Origin: Candidatus Rhodoferax odensensis
Lineage (GTDB): Bacteria; Pseudomonadota; Gammaproteobacteria; Burkholderiales; Burkholderiaceae_C
Reading direction: 5' to 3'
DNA: 64,000 nucleotides
Assembly (NCBI GenBank): GCA_016718405.1
Contig: JADKDJ010000033.1
Span: forward strand, 534,755 to 598,754
The notes below the pieces were generated by a model, which did not search any database, was not told where the DNA came from, and saw only the letters and a program-made list of their open reading frames with translations. Positions 54,025 to 63,889 of the stretch are shown one piece after another; the stretch's first letter is position 1, and every line of letters begins with the position of its first letter. The position numbers were made by a program, and so were the translations under genes.

Positions 54025-55815
54025 TTACGGCACGTGCCAGCCCCATACGTGCACCGGGCTATGCCCTTTGATCGGCTGCAGCCCCAAATCGACAAAGCCT
54101 TCGGGCTGCGCCAACTCGCAGACCACAGCCTGAGAACAGACGACGGGGTAGCCAAGGTCCTTGGTCAAGCCCTCGATGCGCGATGCCACGTTGGCCGTGT
54201 CACCGATCGCCGAGTAGTCGTGCCGGGCCCGGGAGCCCAGATGCCCGACGATGGCCTCACCCACATGCAGGCCGATGCCAATGGCCAGCGCAGTCTTGCC
54301 CTCTGCCAGCAATTCGCGGTTCAGGCCACCCAGCGCAGCCAGCATCTCGCGCGCGGCGCCAAATGCCGCCGCGCTGGGCCGCACCATGGTCTTGGGGGCG
54401 CCAAATATCGCCATGATGCCGTCGCCCATGAAACAGCTGATGGTACCGCCCTGGTCGTGAATCGCCTGATTGACCTGCTCGAAGTAGCGATTGAGCAGCG
54501 TGACCAGTTCTTGCGCCGGCATCGATTCGCTCAGCGTGGTGAAGCCACGCACATCCGCAAACAGAATGCACACATGGCGCAGTTGCCCGCCCAATGCGTC
54601 GCTCAGCCGCCCTTCGATGATTTCCTGCATCACCGGCGGACTGACGTAACCGCTGAACGCAGCGCGCAAGCGGCGTCGCTCGCGCATCTGACTCACGGAG
54701 TCGGACACCCACCGCCCCCCCAAAGCCGTAGCGCCAACAACCATCGGCGGCACCACTGCGAGGTAGAGTCCGTGTCGCAACGCGAACACACCGACGGCGA
54801 ACAGCGCTGCGCAGATCACCATCGCAAGGGCAAGACCCCGGCGCAAAGGCAGTGAGACGAACCACAACAGCGTACACGCCAGCGCCAGGGCCAGCGTCCA
54901 GGGCGTCGGCAGCTCGCGGATCAAGCCACCGCTCATGAGCGAACGAAGCACCTGCGCGTGGATCAGAACCCCTGGCACTTGCCGGTCATTGCCCTGCTCC
55001 CACGCCGCCAGGTTGATAGGTTGCCGGTGCCGGTCTTCAAACGGCAGAACACTGCCCAGTATCACCGGCCGGCCGCCAAACGCACGCTGCAGGCTGGCCG
55101 CGTCGCCTTGCGCAACCCACTGGTTGACCTGCTGCAGCGCCAGATAGCCAAGCCGTGGGCCCAAGCGATAGTTGATCAGGCCCGGCTCCACGGCAAGCCC
55201 CAGGTGGCGGGCCATTTGCCCAACCAGGGTCGGCACTGGCTGCCCCTGATCACCCAAGTGCTCGGTAAAGCGTCGAACGACACGATCCGCGTCGGGCGGC
55301 AACAGCAACAAGCCGGTGCCACCCTCGCCGGCTACCGTGCGCAGTGGTGCGTGCAGGGGCCGCACCTGACCGCGCTCATCAACCAGTTGCCCGATCACCA
55401 GGCCAACCTGCTGGCGAGCCACAATCAGACCGCGCATCAGCGCCAGGTCGGACCCTGGCAGCACCGCGTCGAACGAACGCTCCGGCAGCGCCAGATCGAA
55501 ACCGACCACGCTTGGCTTACCGATGGCCAGGCCCGCCAGAAAGGTGCCAAGATGGCTGTGCCACAGTGCGAGGGGTTGCGGGAATTGACGCAGCGTCTCT
55601 TCGTCAATGCCAACCACGACCAGGTCATCCGCCAAGTGCAGCGCAAAGACCTGGCCGACCACACGTTGCTGCCAATCGAGCAAGGCCAATTCGAGGCGAT
55701 TGATGAGCGGGGTCAGCGACAGCAGTACCGCCCAGCCGACTACGAGCGCATAGGCAGCGCGGCGTTGCCAGACTGAGACCGGCGCGCTTTGGGTGACCGC
55801 GTGCGTCGGCATCAA
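54025..55815 (-). CDS. CHASE2-domain adenylate/guanylate cyclase
   Basis: A 596-residue membrane cyclase. One helix (AAYALVVGWAVLLSLTPLIN) is followed by a periplasmic CHASE2 sensor of about 270 residues (DLVVVGIDEETLRQFPQPLA onward), three clustered helices (LALALACTLLWFVSLPL and following) and a class III cyclase domain with the metal-binding ILFADVRGFTTLSE, GDGIMAIFGAP and the transition-state pair DTANVASRIEG. It probably makes cAMP in response to envelope signals. It begins 4 bp after a FecR-domain gene and lies between hom and thrC. Confidence 0.88.
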   Translation of the reverse strand: MMPTHAVTQSAPVSVWQRRAAYALVVGWAVLLSLTPLINRLELALLDWQQRVVGQVFALHLADDLVVVGIDEETLRQFPQPLALWHSHLGTFLAGLAIGKPSVVGFDLALPERSFDAVLPGSDLALMRGLIVARQQVGLVIGQLVDERGQVRPLHAPLRTVAGEGGTGLLLLPPDADRVVRRFTEHLGDQGQPVPTLVGQMARHLGLAVEPGLINYRLGPRLGYLALQQVNQWVAQGDAASLQRAFGGRPVILGSVLPFEDRHRQPINLAAWEQGNDRQVPGVLIHAQVLRSLMSGGLIRELPTPWTLALALACTLLWFVSLPLRRGLALAMVICAALFAVGVFALRHGLYLAVVPPMVVGATALGGRWVSDSVSQMRERRRLRAAFSGYVSPPVMQEIIEGRLSDALGGQLRHVCILFADVRGFTTLSESMPAQELVTLLNRYFEQVNQAIHDQGGTISCFMGDGIMAIFGAPKTMVRPSAAAFGAAREMLAALGGLNRELLAEGKTALAIGIGLHVGEAIVGHLGSRARHDYSAIGDTANVASRIEGLTKDLGYPVVCSQAVVCELAQPEGFVDLGLQPIKGHSPVHVWGWHVP

Positions 55816-55819
55816 TCGG

Positions 55820-56731
55820 CTACTGATTGGCCAGACCGCGCAACTCCACCAGGTCGGGCCGCTCCCGCGACAGTTGCTGCCACCACTTTCTGGACTCGCT
55901 CACATAGCGGGCCTGCTCAAGTAAGGAGGCATAAATCAGCCGGTCAGAAAAGACCGCGCCCGGCTCGGGACGAAGCGCAACCATGCGCTGGCGCTCGGGC
56001 TCGCTGACCAGCGAAAAGTAGGAAGACCGGACCAGCCGGCCGGTGTCCGGCAAGGTCGCCTCGATACTCCAAAGGTAGTTCACGCCAGGCTGGAGCACCA
56101 CGCTGGCATCCGGTGTCCAGCGCTCACCGCTGACTGCGGTGGATGCAAGCACGCGGTCGCTGCCTTCTTCGCGCAGCACCAGACGCATGGCCGTAGCGCC
56201 GACGGGCGCCAGCCAGCCGAATTGGGGCCGCGCTTCGAGCACCTTGCCGGTCGGCTCCAACAGCTTGAGCTGCTGGGCGCCCACGCCGCGCATCACCACG
56301 CCACCCAAAACAACCCGACCATTTTCAGTCTGCAGCTTTACCGTCTGCGCCGCAACCACCGATGAGCGTGACACCGGGCGGTTGCCTGACACCAGCGTGG
56401 GTTCCGTGGCGTCGATCACCACTCGCGACGGACCGGTCAGTTGAAACTCAACGCCCGACTTGAGATAGACCAGATTGAGCATGGCGCCGGGCTGCAGGGC
56501 GACATCGGTGCCGGTCGCCAGCTCGGTCAACAGCGCCACCGGCGCGCTGACGGTGGCCGCGGTGCGTGTGACCAACCCTTTAACGTTGGTCACCACCGCA
56601 ACAGCCTGCACTTGTGCTTGAGCAACGGCCAGTCCGAAGACCAAACAAACCAGGATCGCCCACCGAACCGCGCAGAGCCTGCCCTCGCCGGCCCAAACTA
56701 ACCCGACCAATGCCTGCCGCCTGATTGACAT
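55820..56731 (-). CDS. FecR-domain secreted protein
   Basis: About 303 residues from ATG 56731. The signal or anchor (AILVCLVFGLAVAQAQVQAV) precedes a FecR domain (GLVTRTAATVSAPVALLTEL, TDVALQPGAMLNLVYLKSGV) and a C-terminal domain ending in LSRERPDLVELRGLANQ. The 4-bp gap to the CHASE2 cyclase gene indicates an operon; FecR and CHASE2 partners are a recurrent pairing, suggesting that the secreted FecR protein modulates the sensor. Related in type, though not closely in sequence, to the FecR protein at 9 kb. Confidence 0.8.
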   Translation of the reverse strand: MSIRRQALVGLVWAGEGRLCAVRWAILVCLVFGLAVAQAQVQAVAVVTNVKGLVTRTAATVSAPVALLTELATGTDVALQPGAMLNLVYLKSGVEFQLTGPSRVVIDATEPTLVSGNRPVSRSSVVAAQTVKLQTENGRVVLGGVVMRGVGAQQLKLLEPTGKVLEARPQFGWLAPVGATAMRLVLREEGSDRVLASTAVSGERWTPDASVVLQPGVNYLWSIEATLPDTGRLVRSSYFSLVSEPERQRMVALRPEPGAVFSDRLIYASLLEQARYVSESRKWWQQLSRERPDLVELRGLANQ

Positions 56732-56830
56732 GGTGCCCTCCAGTACCCGTGCGCTCAATGGCTGGCAACACGGCCGGACTCGACGCACGAAGAGTGGGGC
56801 CGCGACCGATTATGCCGCCGCGCGGCTCTA

Positions 56831-58165
56831 TCAGGCGAGCTCTTCCTTGCGGATGCGCACAATCGGTTCGAGCACGGTCGCCAGCGCCTGCATCTGCGCC
56901 AGTGCGCCATTCATGTTGGCCTCCTGGCAGTCGTGCGTGAGGATGATCAGGTCGGTCTGCGGCAGGGCCGGTGTGGCGCCTTCAATGGCCACTTCGTCGG
57001 CTTCGCGTTGCAGCACCGCGTCGATGCTGATGCCGGCCTCGGCCAGGATGCCTGTGACCTTGGCCAGCACGCCCGCCTCGTCGGCCACACGCAGGCGCAG
57101 GTAGTAGCTGGTGACCACCTCCTGCATCGGCAGCACGCGCAGGTCACTCAAGGCGTTGGGCTGGAACGCCAGATGCGGCACACGCTGCGCCGCGTCGGCC
57201 GTGTGCAAACGGGTGATGTCGACCAGATCGGCGATCACGGCGCTGGCAGTGGGCTCCGAGCCGGCACCCTTGCCGTAGTACAGGGTGGTGCCGACCGCAT
57301 CGGCCTGTACCATCACTGCGTTCATGGCACCTTCGACATTGGCGATCAGACGCTTGGCGGGAACCAGGCTGGGGTGCACACGCAGCTCGATACCCTTGGC
57401 CACGCGCTTGGTGATACCCAAGAGCTTGATGCGGTAGCCCAGTTGCTCGGCATATCGAATGTCCTGTGCGGCCAGTTTGGTAATGCCTTCGACATAGGCT
57501 TTGTCGAACTGCACCGGAATGCCAAACGCTATGGCCGACATGATGGTGGCCTTGTGCGCTGCGTCCACGCCCTCGATGTCAAAGGTGGGGTCCGCCTCGG
57601 CGTAGCCCAGTCGCTGTGCTTCCTTGAGCACCACGCCGAAGTCCAGGCCCTTTTCGCGCATCTCAGACAGGATGAAGTTGGTGGTGCCATTGATGATGCC
57701 GGCAATCCAATGAATGCGGTTCGCCGTCAGGCCCTCGCGCAGCGCCTTGATGATCGGGATGCCGCCTGCCACCGCCGCCTCAAAAGCCACCATCACGCCT
57801 TTGGCGGAGGCCGCGGCAAAGATCTCCGTGCCGTGCACCGCCAGCAGTGCCTTGTTGGCAGTGACCACGTGTTTGCCCGCCGCGATGGCTTCTAGCATCA
57901 GGGTCTTGGCGATGCCGTAGCCACCGATGAGCTCGATCACGATGTCGATGTCGGGATTGGCAATTACGGCGCGAGCGTCGCCCACCACGGTGACGCCTGG
58001 CCCAACCAGAGCTTGTGCGCGGGCCACATCCAGATCGGCCACCATGGTGATCTCGATGCCACGACCGGCCCGGCGCTGGATCTCCTCCTGATTGCGGCGC
58101 AACACGTTGAACGCGCCCGAGCCCACCACGCCCATGCCCAAAAGGCCAACTTGTATCGGTTTCAT
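56831..58165 (-). CDS. hom: Homoserine dehydrogenase
   Basis: Reduces aspartate semialdehyde to homoserine in threonine and methionine synthesis. 444 residues from ATG 58165 (ATG 58174 also in frame). NAD(P)-binding VGLLGMGVVGSGAFNVL, the catalytic region GIINGTTNFILSEM with GYAEADPTFDIEG, and a C-terminal ACT regulatory domain (VADEAGVLAKVTGILAEAGI) for threonine feedback are all present. It follows an aminotransferase by 75 bp; normally thrC would come next. Confidence 0.95.
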   Translation of the reverse strand: MKPIQVGLLGMGVVGSGAFNVLRRNQEEIQRRAGRGIEITMVADLDVARAQALVGPGVTVVGDARAVIANPDIDIVIELIGGYGIAKTLMLEAIAAGKHVVTANKALLAVHGTEIFAAASAKGVMVAFEAAVAGGIPIIKALREGLTANRIHWIAGIINGTTNFILSEMREKGLDFGVVLKEAQRLGYAEADPTFDIEGVDAAHKATIMSAIAFGIPVQFDKAYVEGITKLAAQDIRYAEQLGYRIKLLGITKRVAKGIELRVHPSLVPAKRLIANVEGAMNAVMVQADAVGTTLYYGKGAGSEPTASAVIADLVDITRLHTADAAQRVPHLAFQPNALSDLRVLPMQEVVTSYYLRLRVADEAGVLAKVTGILAEAGISIDAVLQREADEVAIEGATPALPQTDLIILTHDCQEANMNGALAQMQALATVLEPIVRIRKEELA

Positions 58166-58240
58166 TGCAGTCACATTCTGATCAATAGTGCAGTAAACGG
58201 TTGCCCAGTGTGCCGGGCTTGCTACAAAAAGCGCAGCGTC

Positions 58241-59467
58241 TTAGTTTGAATGACGCTTGCGGTAGTTCTCCAGGAACTTGGCCATGCGGCCGATGGCTTC
58301 GCGCAGATCGTCCTCGTGTGGCAGAAAAACGATGCGAAAGTGGTCCGGCCGGGGCCAATTGAATCCCGTGCCCTGGACCAGCATCACCCGGGTCTCCTCC
58401 AGCATCTCCAGAAAGAACTGCTGGTCGTCCTCGATCGGGTAAAGCGTCGGATCCAGCTTGGGAAACATGTACAGCGCCGCACTCGGTTTGACACAGCTCA
58501 CGCCCGGAATGGCCGTCAGCAGTTCGTACGCCAGATCGCGCTGGCGACGCAGTCGCCCGCCTTGGCCCACCAGTTCATTGATACTTTGATGCCCGCCCAA
58601 AGCGGTCTGGATCGCCCACTGCCCCGGAACATTGGCGCACAGGCGCATGTTGGACAGCATGTTCAGGCCCTCGATGTAATCCTTGGCAGCCTTCTTGTCG
58701 CCCGAGACAATCAACCACCCGGCGCGGTAGCCGCAGGAGCGGTGGCTTTTGGACAAACTGTTGAAGGTCAAGGTCAAGACGTCTTCGCTCAACGACGCAA
58801 TCGCGGTGTGCCGCGCGCCGTCGTACAGAACCTTGTCATAAACCTCATCGGCAAAGAGCACCAGACCATGCTCACGCGCCAGCTCGACGATGGCGAGCAG
58901 CAGCGCGTCCGAATACAGCGCACCGGTCGGGTTGTTGGGGTTGATCACAACGATGCCTTTGGTACGCGGCGTGATCTTCGCCTTCATGTCGTCCAGATTG
59001 GGCATCCAGCCATTGGCTTCATCGCAGGTGTAGTGCACCGGCGTGCCACCGGACAGGCTCACCGCCGCCGTCCACAAAGGATAGTCGGGCGCGGGCAGCA
59101 GCAGCTCATCACCATTGTCCAGCAGGGCATTGGTGGCCATCACAATCAGTTCGCTGGCACCGTTGCCCAGATAAATGTCATCGAGCGTCACGCCCTTGAC
59201 ACCTTGCTGCTGGGTCGAGTGCATGACCGCCTTGCGCGCGGCAAAAATCCCCTTGCTGTCTGAATAGCCGGCCGAATTGGGAAGGTTGCGGATCATGTCC
59301 TGCTGGATCTCTTCCGGGGAATCGAAACCGAACACGGCCAGATTGCCGATGTTGAGCTTGATGATCTTGTGGCCCTCTTCCTCCATCTGACGGGCGCGGT
59401 CCATGATCGGACCACGGATGTCGTAACAGACATTGGCCAGCTTGGCAGATTTGGAAATGGTCTTCAA
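58241..59467 (-). CDS. alaA: Alanine-type aminotransferase (AlaA-like), TTG start
   Basis: A 408-residue fold-type I aminotransferase. TTG 59467 with a CGGAGGG site gives LKTISKSAKLANVCYDIRGP, the conserved N-terminus; no ATG fits. PLP-site motifs include YLGNGASELIVMA, INPNNPTGALYS, FADEVYDKVLYD and the Schiff-base lysine in NSLSKSHRSCGYRAGW, which is specific to this AlaA group. It likely makes alanine from pyruvate and glutamate. First gene of the hom-thrC group; divergent from the Mth938-like gene. Confidence 0.9.
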   Translation of the reverse strand: MKTISKSAKLANVCYDIRGPIMDRARQMEEEGHKIIKLNIGNLAVFGFDSPEEIQQDMIRNLPNSAGYSDSKGIFAARKAVMHSTQQQGVKGVTLDDIYLGNGASELIVMATNALLDNGDELLLPAPDYPLWTAAVSLSGGTPVHYTCDEANGWMPNLDDMKAKITPRTKGIVVINPNNPTGALYSDALLLAIVELAREHGLVLFADEVYDKVLYDGARHTAIASLSEDVLTLTFNSLSKSHRSCGYRAGWLIVSGDKKAAKDYIEGLNMLSNMRLCANVPGQWAIQTALGGHQSINELVGQGGRLRRQRDLAYELLTAIPGVSCVKPSAALYMFPKLDPTLYPIEDDQQFFLEMLEETRVMLVQGTGFNWPRPDHFRIVFLPHEDDLREAIGRMAKFLENYRKRHSN

Positions 59468-59556
59468 AGGCCCTCCGGGAGTCGTTGGCGCGAGGCGAAA
59501 CCTATAATTTGACCACAGTTCCGCCCGCGCAACTGTTGTAATTGATGCACCGCAAC

Positions 59557-59937
59557 ATGAAACTCCATCCTGACACCGCAAGCGCCCCGACCATCAGCGG
59601 CTATGGAGTCGGCTGGATCGGCTTTGGCAGCGAGCGCGTGCACGCCAGCACCGTGATTGACTCAAGCGGGCAACGCTTCGATTGGCATTGCGACGCCTTC
59701 GAGCAATTGGGGGAGGATCATTTTGCGAGATTGGCCGAGTTGGGCAGCGAGCTCGTCATTTTTGGCAGCGGCCTGCGGCTGCGGTTCCCGCAAGCGGCTT
59801 GGCTGAAGACCCTGATCGAACGGCGCGTTGGCGTCGAAACCATGGACACGCAGGCCGCATGCCGGACCTACAACATCCTTGCGGCAGAGGGCCGCAAAGT
59901 GGTTGCCGCCCTGCTGATCGAGCGCAGTGCGGGATAA
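59557..59937 (+). CDS. Mth938-like domain (DUF498) protein
   Basis: A 126-residue protein from ATG 59557 (ATG 59542 also in frame). The Mth938/NDUFAF3 fold is shown by VHASTVIDSSGQRFDWHC, LVIFGSGLRLRFP and VGVETMDTQAACRTYNILA. In eukaryotes a relative assembles complex I; the bacterial role is unknown. Followed by the Bcp gene on the same strand. Confidence 0.83.
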   Translation: MKLHPDTASAPTISGYGVGWIGFGSERVHASTVIDSSGQRFDWHCDAFEQLGEDHFARLAELGSELVIFGSGLRLRFPQAAWLKTLIERRVGVETMDTQAACRTYNILAAEGRKVVAALLIERSAG

Positions 59938-60076
59938 CACCACCCCGCCAACTCGGGCCGAAAGACCATTTCGGAGTAAAATCAACGGTTGCAGTCAGGG
60001 GTGCCAGAACGCTGTCACAGGATAGTGCCCCCGACTTGGACGAATGACGCATCCTGTCACACGAGATTTAAGAACT

Positions 60077-60562
60077 ATGGCGATTGTTGTCAATAAACCC
60101 ATCCCTGAATTTGAATCCAACGCCACGGGCGGCATCAAAGTATCCAATACCTCCCATCTCGGCAAGACTGTCATCCTCTACTTCTACCCCAAAGACAACA
60201 CACCGGGCTGCACCACCGAAGCGATGCAGTTCAGGGACAAGTACAAGGATTTCGTCAAAGCCGGCGCCACAGTGTTTGGCGTTTCGCGCGACAACATGAA
60301 GTCGCACGACGAGTTCAAGGCCAAGCTGGAATTGCCCTTCGAGTTGATCGCCGACACAGAAGAAAAGATGTGTCACATGTTTGGCGTCGTCAAGAACAAG
60401 ATCATGTACGGCAAGAAGGTCAAGGGCATCGAGCGCAGCACTTTCCTGATCGGGCCCGACGGGCTGCTCAAAGAGGAATGGCGCGGCCTGAAAGTACCCG
60501 GCCACGTGGAAGATGTGCTCAAGGCCGTCAAAGCCTTGAAGAAAACTGCCGCTCTGGTTTAG
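60077..60562 (+). CDS. bcp: Peroxiredoxin, Bcp/thiol peroxidase type
   Basis: A 161-residue peroxiredoxin from ATG 60077. The peroxidatic cysteine is in DNTPGCTTEAMQF. The second cysteine five residues later, common in Bcp, is absent; the only other cysteine is in EKMCHMFGVV, so it is probably a 1-Cys or atypical enzyme. FLIGPDGLLKEEWRG closes the fold. Reduces organic hydroperoxides in the cytoplasm. Confidence 0.9.
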   Translation: MAIVVNKPIPEFESNATGGIKVSNTSHLGKTVILYFYPKDNTPGCTTEAMQFRDKYKDFVKAGATVFGVSRDNMKSHDEFKAKLELPFELIADTEEKMCHMFGVVKNKIMYGKKVKGIERSTFLIGPDGLLKEEWRGLKVPGHVEDVLKAVKALKKTAALV

Positions 60563-60684
60563 GACCGATCCACGCAATTGCGGTATTCATCGCAAGGCCG
60601 GTTTCGGCACGGTCGCGCTGGCGTCATCGTGCTCATGCATAATGATTCACATGCCGATGACGCTCGCGACCGGATTCCCCAAAC

Positions 60685-60713
60685 AAGCCGCCTTGGCCCC
60701 AAGGCGGCTTTTT
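60685..60713 (+). terminator. Rho-independent terminator between bcp and phoH
   Basis: Perfect 10-bp stem AAGCCGCCTT/AAGGCGGCTT around a GGCCCC loop, followed by TTT and an AT-rich tail. It lies just before the PhoH gene, 120 bp after bcp. Confidence 0.85.
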
Positions 60714-60752
60714 AATTTCTGAAGTCCCCAAAGACTGCACCCCAGCTCACCC

Positions 60753-62486
60753 ATGCCACTGCCACCCGTTCCCACCAAGCGCGCCGCCTTGCTGGCCGCC
60801 GATAGTTTCGACGTGCCTGCCCGCAAACAACCCAAGCCCGCACGCCACGCCGACACCGAGCCGATGGAGCGATCCAGGCCCGCCAGGACGACACACCGTC
60901 CGAGCGAGACCCTCTCTGCCGATTTGCTTGCCCACCCGGCGGCATTCTTGGAACGCAGTGATGCGGAACCGGTCCGCACGCCCGCGCCGAGCGCGAGCAA
61001 GGCGGCCCGTACCGGCGCCGTTGAGCCACAGCGCGCGGCGGCCGCCAGTCGCAAGGCCAAACCCGGGGGACCGAGCAAGCTGTTTGTGCTCGACACCAAT
61101 GTTTTGCTGCACGATCCGATGTGCCTGTTTCGGTTCGAGGAACACGACATCTTTTTGCCCATGATCGTGTTGGAAGAGCTCGATGCACACAAGAAGGGCA
61201 TGACCGAGGTTGCCCGCAACGCACGCCAAACCAGCCGCTCACTGGACTCGCTGGCCGGCGCCCAAGGCGCTGACATCACCACCGGGCTGCGGCTGGACAC
61301 GACCGGCCACCGCGAGGCTGGCGGCAAGTTGTTCTTTCAGACGCAGCCACTTAACTACACCCTGCCCGCCAGCTTGCCCCAGGGCAAGGCCGACAACCAG
61401 ATCCTGGGCGTCGTGGAGGCGCTACGCCAGCAGCACGCGTTGCGCGCGGAAGGAGGCCCGCAGTCGGCTGGCCGCGATGTGGTGCTGGTTTCCAAGGACA
61501 TTAACATGCGCGTCAAGGCGCGCGCTCTGGGATTGGCCACCGACGACTATCAGAACGACAAGACGCTAGAGGATGGGGACCTGCTTTACGGCGGTTCGCT
61601 GGCATTGCCCACCGACTTCTGGGTGACCCATGGCAAGACCGTCGAGAGCTGGCAGCAGGGCGCCCACACTTTCTACCGCATCACCGGACCAATCGTACCG
61701 AGCCTGCACATTAACCAGTTCGTCTATTTTGAGTCGCCGGGTGAGCCCAGTCTGTATGCACGTGTGACCGAAATCCGCGGCAAGACGGCTGTGTTCAAGA
61801 CCCTCAAGGACTACAACCACCTCAAAAACGCGGTATGGGGCATCACCACCCGCAATCGCGAACAGAATTTCGCGATGAACCTGCTGATGGACCCCGAGGT
61901 GGATTTCGTCACGCTCACTGGCACGGCAGGCACCGGCAAGACGCTGATGGCACTGGCCTCGGGCCTGACGCAGGTTCTGGACGACCGTCGTTACACCGAA
62001 ATCATCGTGACCCGCGCCACCGTCAGCGTGGGTGAAGACATCGGCTTCCTGCCTGGCACCGAAGAAGAAAAAATGGGCCCGTGGATGGGCGCGCTGGACG
62101 ACAACCTGGAAGTTCTGGGGAAGACCGATACCAGTGCCGGTGAATGGGGGCGGGCGGCAACAAGTGAACTCATTCGCAGCCGCATCAAGATCAAGAGCAT
62201 GAACTTCATGCGGGGGCGCACCTTCCTGAACAAGTACCTGATCATCGACGAGGCGCAAAACCTCACGCCCAAACAGATGAAGACACTCATCACCCGCGCC
62301 GGCCCGGGCACCAAGATCATTTGCATGGGGAACCTGGCCCAGATCGACACGCCGTATCTGACCGAAGGATCGTCTGGCCTGACCTTTGCCGTGGACAAGT
62401 TCAAGGGTTGGCCCCACGGCGGCCACATCACCCTGGCGCGCGGTGAGCGTTCACGGCTGGCGGACTATGCCAGTGAAGTGCTCTAG
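60753..62486 (+). CDS. PIN-PhoH fusion ATPase (PhoH2 type)
   Basis: A 577-residue protein. About 105 disordered Pro/Arg-rich N-terminal residues precede a PIN nuclease domain (LFVLDTNVLLHDPMCLFRFE, with later acidic residues in ILGVVEALRQQ and VVLVSKDINMRVKA) and a C-terminal PhoH ATPase (Walker A GTAGTGKTLMA, Walker B YLIIDEAQNL). PhoH2 proteins of this architecture unwind and cleave RNA. Monocistronic; its last codon overlaps the convergent dnaB end by four bases. Confidence 0.9.
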   Translation: MPLPPVPTKRAALLAADSFDVPARKQPKPARHADTEPMERSRPARTTHRPSETLSADLLAHPAAFLERSDAEPVRTPAPSASKAARTGAVEPQRAAAASRKAKPGGPSKLFVLDTNVLLHDPMCLFRFEEHDIFLPMIVLEELDAHKKGMTEVARNARQTSRSLDSLAGAQGADITTGLRLDTTGHREAGGKLFFQTQPLNYTLPASLPQGKADNQILGVVEALRQQHALRAEGGPQSAGRDVVLVSKDINMRVKARALGLATDDYQNDKTLEDGDLLYGGSLALPTDFWVTHGKTVESWQQGAHTFYRITGPIVPSLHINQFVYFESPGEPSLYARVTEIRGKTAVFKTLKDYNHLKNAVWGITTRNREQNFAMNLLMDPEVDFVTLTGTAGTGKTLMALASGLTQVLDDRRYTEIIVTRATVSVGEDIGFLPGTEEEKMGPWMGALDDNLEVLGKTDTSAGEWGRAATSELIRSRIKIKSMNFMRGRTFLNKYLIIDEAQNLTPKQMKTLITRAGPGTKIICMGNLAQIDTPYLTEGSSGLTFAVDKFKGWPHGGHITLARGERSRLADYASEVL

Positions 62487-63889
62487 AAATCCCCACTGCC
62501 ACCGCTCGCCAAGCTCTCGAACTTGGTAATGGGCTTGAGGAAGGCCAGCTTCACCACGCCGGTCGGGCCGTTTCGCTGTTTGGCAATGATGACCTCAGCA
62601 ACGCCGGGCTCCTTACAGGCGTCCTTGGTGTAGTACTCATCGCGGTAGATGAACATGATGATGTCGGCGTCCTGCTCGATTGCACCGGACTCTCGCAGGT
62701 CGCTCATCATGGGGCGCTTGTCGGGCCGTGTTTCCACGCTTCGGTTCAACTGCGACAAGGCAATCACCGGGCACTGCAACTCCTTGGCCAGCATCTTGAG
62801 ACCGCGCGAAATCTCACCCAATTCCGTAGCGCGGTTTTCGCCGTCGTTGCTGGACCCACTCATAAGTTGCAGGTAGTCCACGACAATCAAGCCCAGCTTG
62901 CCACATTGGCGTGACAGTCGACGTGCGCTGGCGCGCAATTCGCTGGATGTCAGGCCCGCGGACTCGTCGATGTGCAGGGAGATGGTACGCAGCTTCTCGA
63001 TCGCTTCCGTCAAGCGCGGCCATTCGTCGTCGGTCAGCTTGCCGGTGCGCAAGTGACTCTGATCAATACGTCCAATGGAACCAACAATGCGCACCGCCAG
63101 CTGCGCCGCACCCATTTCCATGGAAAACACGGCCACCGGCAAGCCTTCATGCAGCGCCACGTGTTCGGCAATATTGATCGCCAGCGCGGTCTTGCCCATG
63201 CTGGGCCTGGCCGCCAGCACGATCAGATCGCCGGCCTGGAAGCCCGCCGTCATCCGATCCAGATCATAAAAACCGGTTGGCACACCCGTCACGTCGTTGG
63301 GGTTGTCGGCCATTTCCTGAACCCGGTCCAGCAGGCTCACCACCAGGGTGTCCATGGACTGGAAGCCCTGCTTCATGCGCGAGCCTTCCTCGCCGATGTT
63401 GAAGATCTTCTGCTCGGATTCATCCAGAATCGCGGCCACCGGGCGCCCCATGGGGTTAAACGCATTGGTGGCAATCTCGTCGCTCGCAGTCACGAGTTTG
63501 CGCAGAATGGAGCGCTCGCGCACGATCTCGGCATAGCGCCGAATATTTCCCGCGCTGGGTACGTACTGCGCCAGCGAGTTCAGATAGGCAAGGCCGCCAA
63601 CCTCGTCGGCCTTGCCCAGGCTCTGCAATTGCTCATAGACCGTGATCACATCAGCCGGTTTGGAGGCATTGATCAACGCGCCGACGGCGGCATAAATCAG
63701 GCGATGCTCATAGCGGTAGAAGTCGCCATCGCTCAACGCGTCGCCGACCCGGTCCCATGCGCCATTGTCCAGCAACAGGCCGCCCAACACACTGGACTCC
63801 GCCTCGATAGAGTGGGGAGGGATGCGCAGTTGCGCAACCTGGAAATCCGAGCCGTAGTGGTCATCCACGGCAGAAAGCACGGCAGACAT
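62483..63889 (-). CDS. dnaB: Replicative DNA helicase DnaB
   Basis: A 468-residue hexameric helicase. The N-terminal DnaB domain (LRIPPHSIEAESSVLGGLLL) is followed by the RecA-like core with Walker A (AARPSMGKTALAINIA), the arginine-finger region and the DnaB-specific LIVVDYLQLMSGSS and RSVETRPDKRPMMSDLRESG. No intein is present. It moves 5'-3' on the lagging strand. The 111 bp between its start and the window edge hold no gene; the usual upstream neighbour rplI is not visible. Confidence 0.97.
   Translation of the reverse strand: MSAVLSAVDDHYGSDFQVAQLRIPPHSIEAESSVLGGLLLDNGAWDRVGDALSDGDFYRYEHRLIYAAVGALINASKPADVITVYEQLQSLGKADEVGGLAYLNSLAQYVPSAGNIRRYAEIVRERSILRKLVTASDEIATNAFNPMGRPVAAILDESEQKIFNIGEEGSRMKQGFQSMDTLVVSLLDRVQEMADNPNDVTGVPTGFYDLDRMTAGFQAGDLIVLAARPSMGKTALAINIAEHVALHEGLPVAVFSMEMGAAQLAVRIVGSIGRIDQSHLRTGKLTDDEWPRLTEAIEKLRTISLHIDESAGLTSSELRASARRLSRQCGKLGLIVVDYLQLMSGSSNDGENRATELGEISRGLKMLAKELQCPVIALSQLNRSVETRPDKRPMMSDLRESGAIEQDADIIMFIYRDEYYTKDACKEPGVAEVIIAKQRNGPTGVVKLAFLKPITKFESLASGGSGDF

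Noticed and set aside
56831..58165. Threonine attenuator upstream of hom
   Set aside because: The 75-bp gap to the aminotransferase gene has no threonine-codon run or terminator/antiterminator pair.
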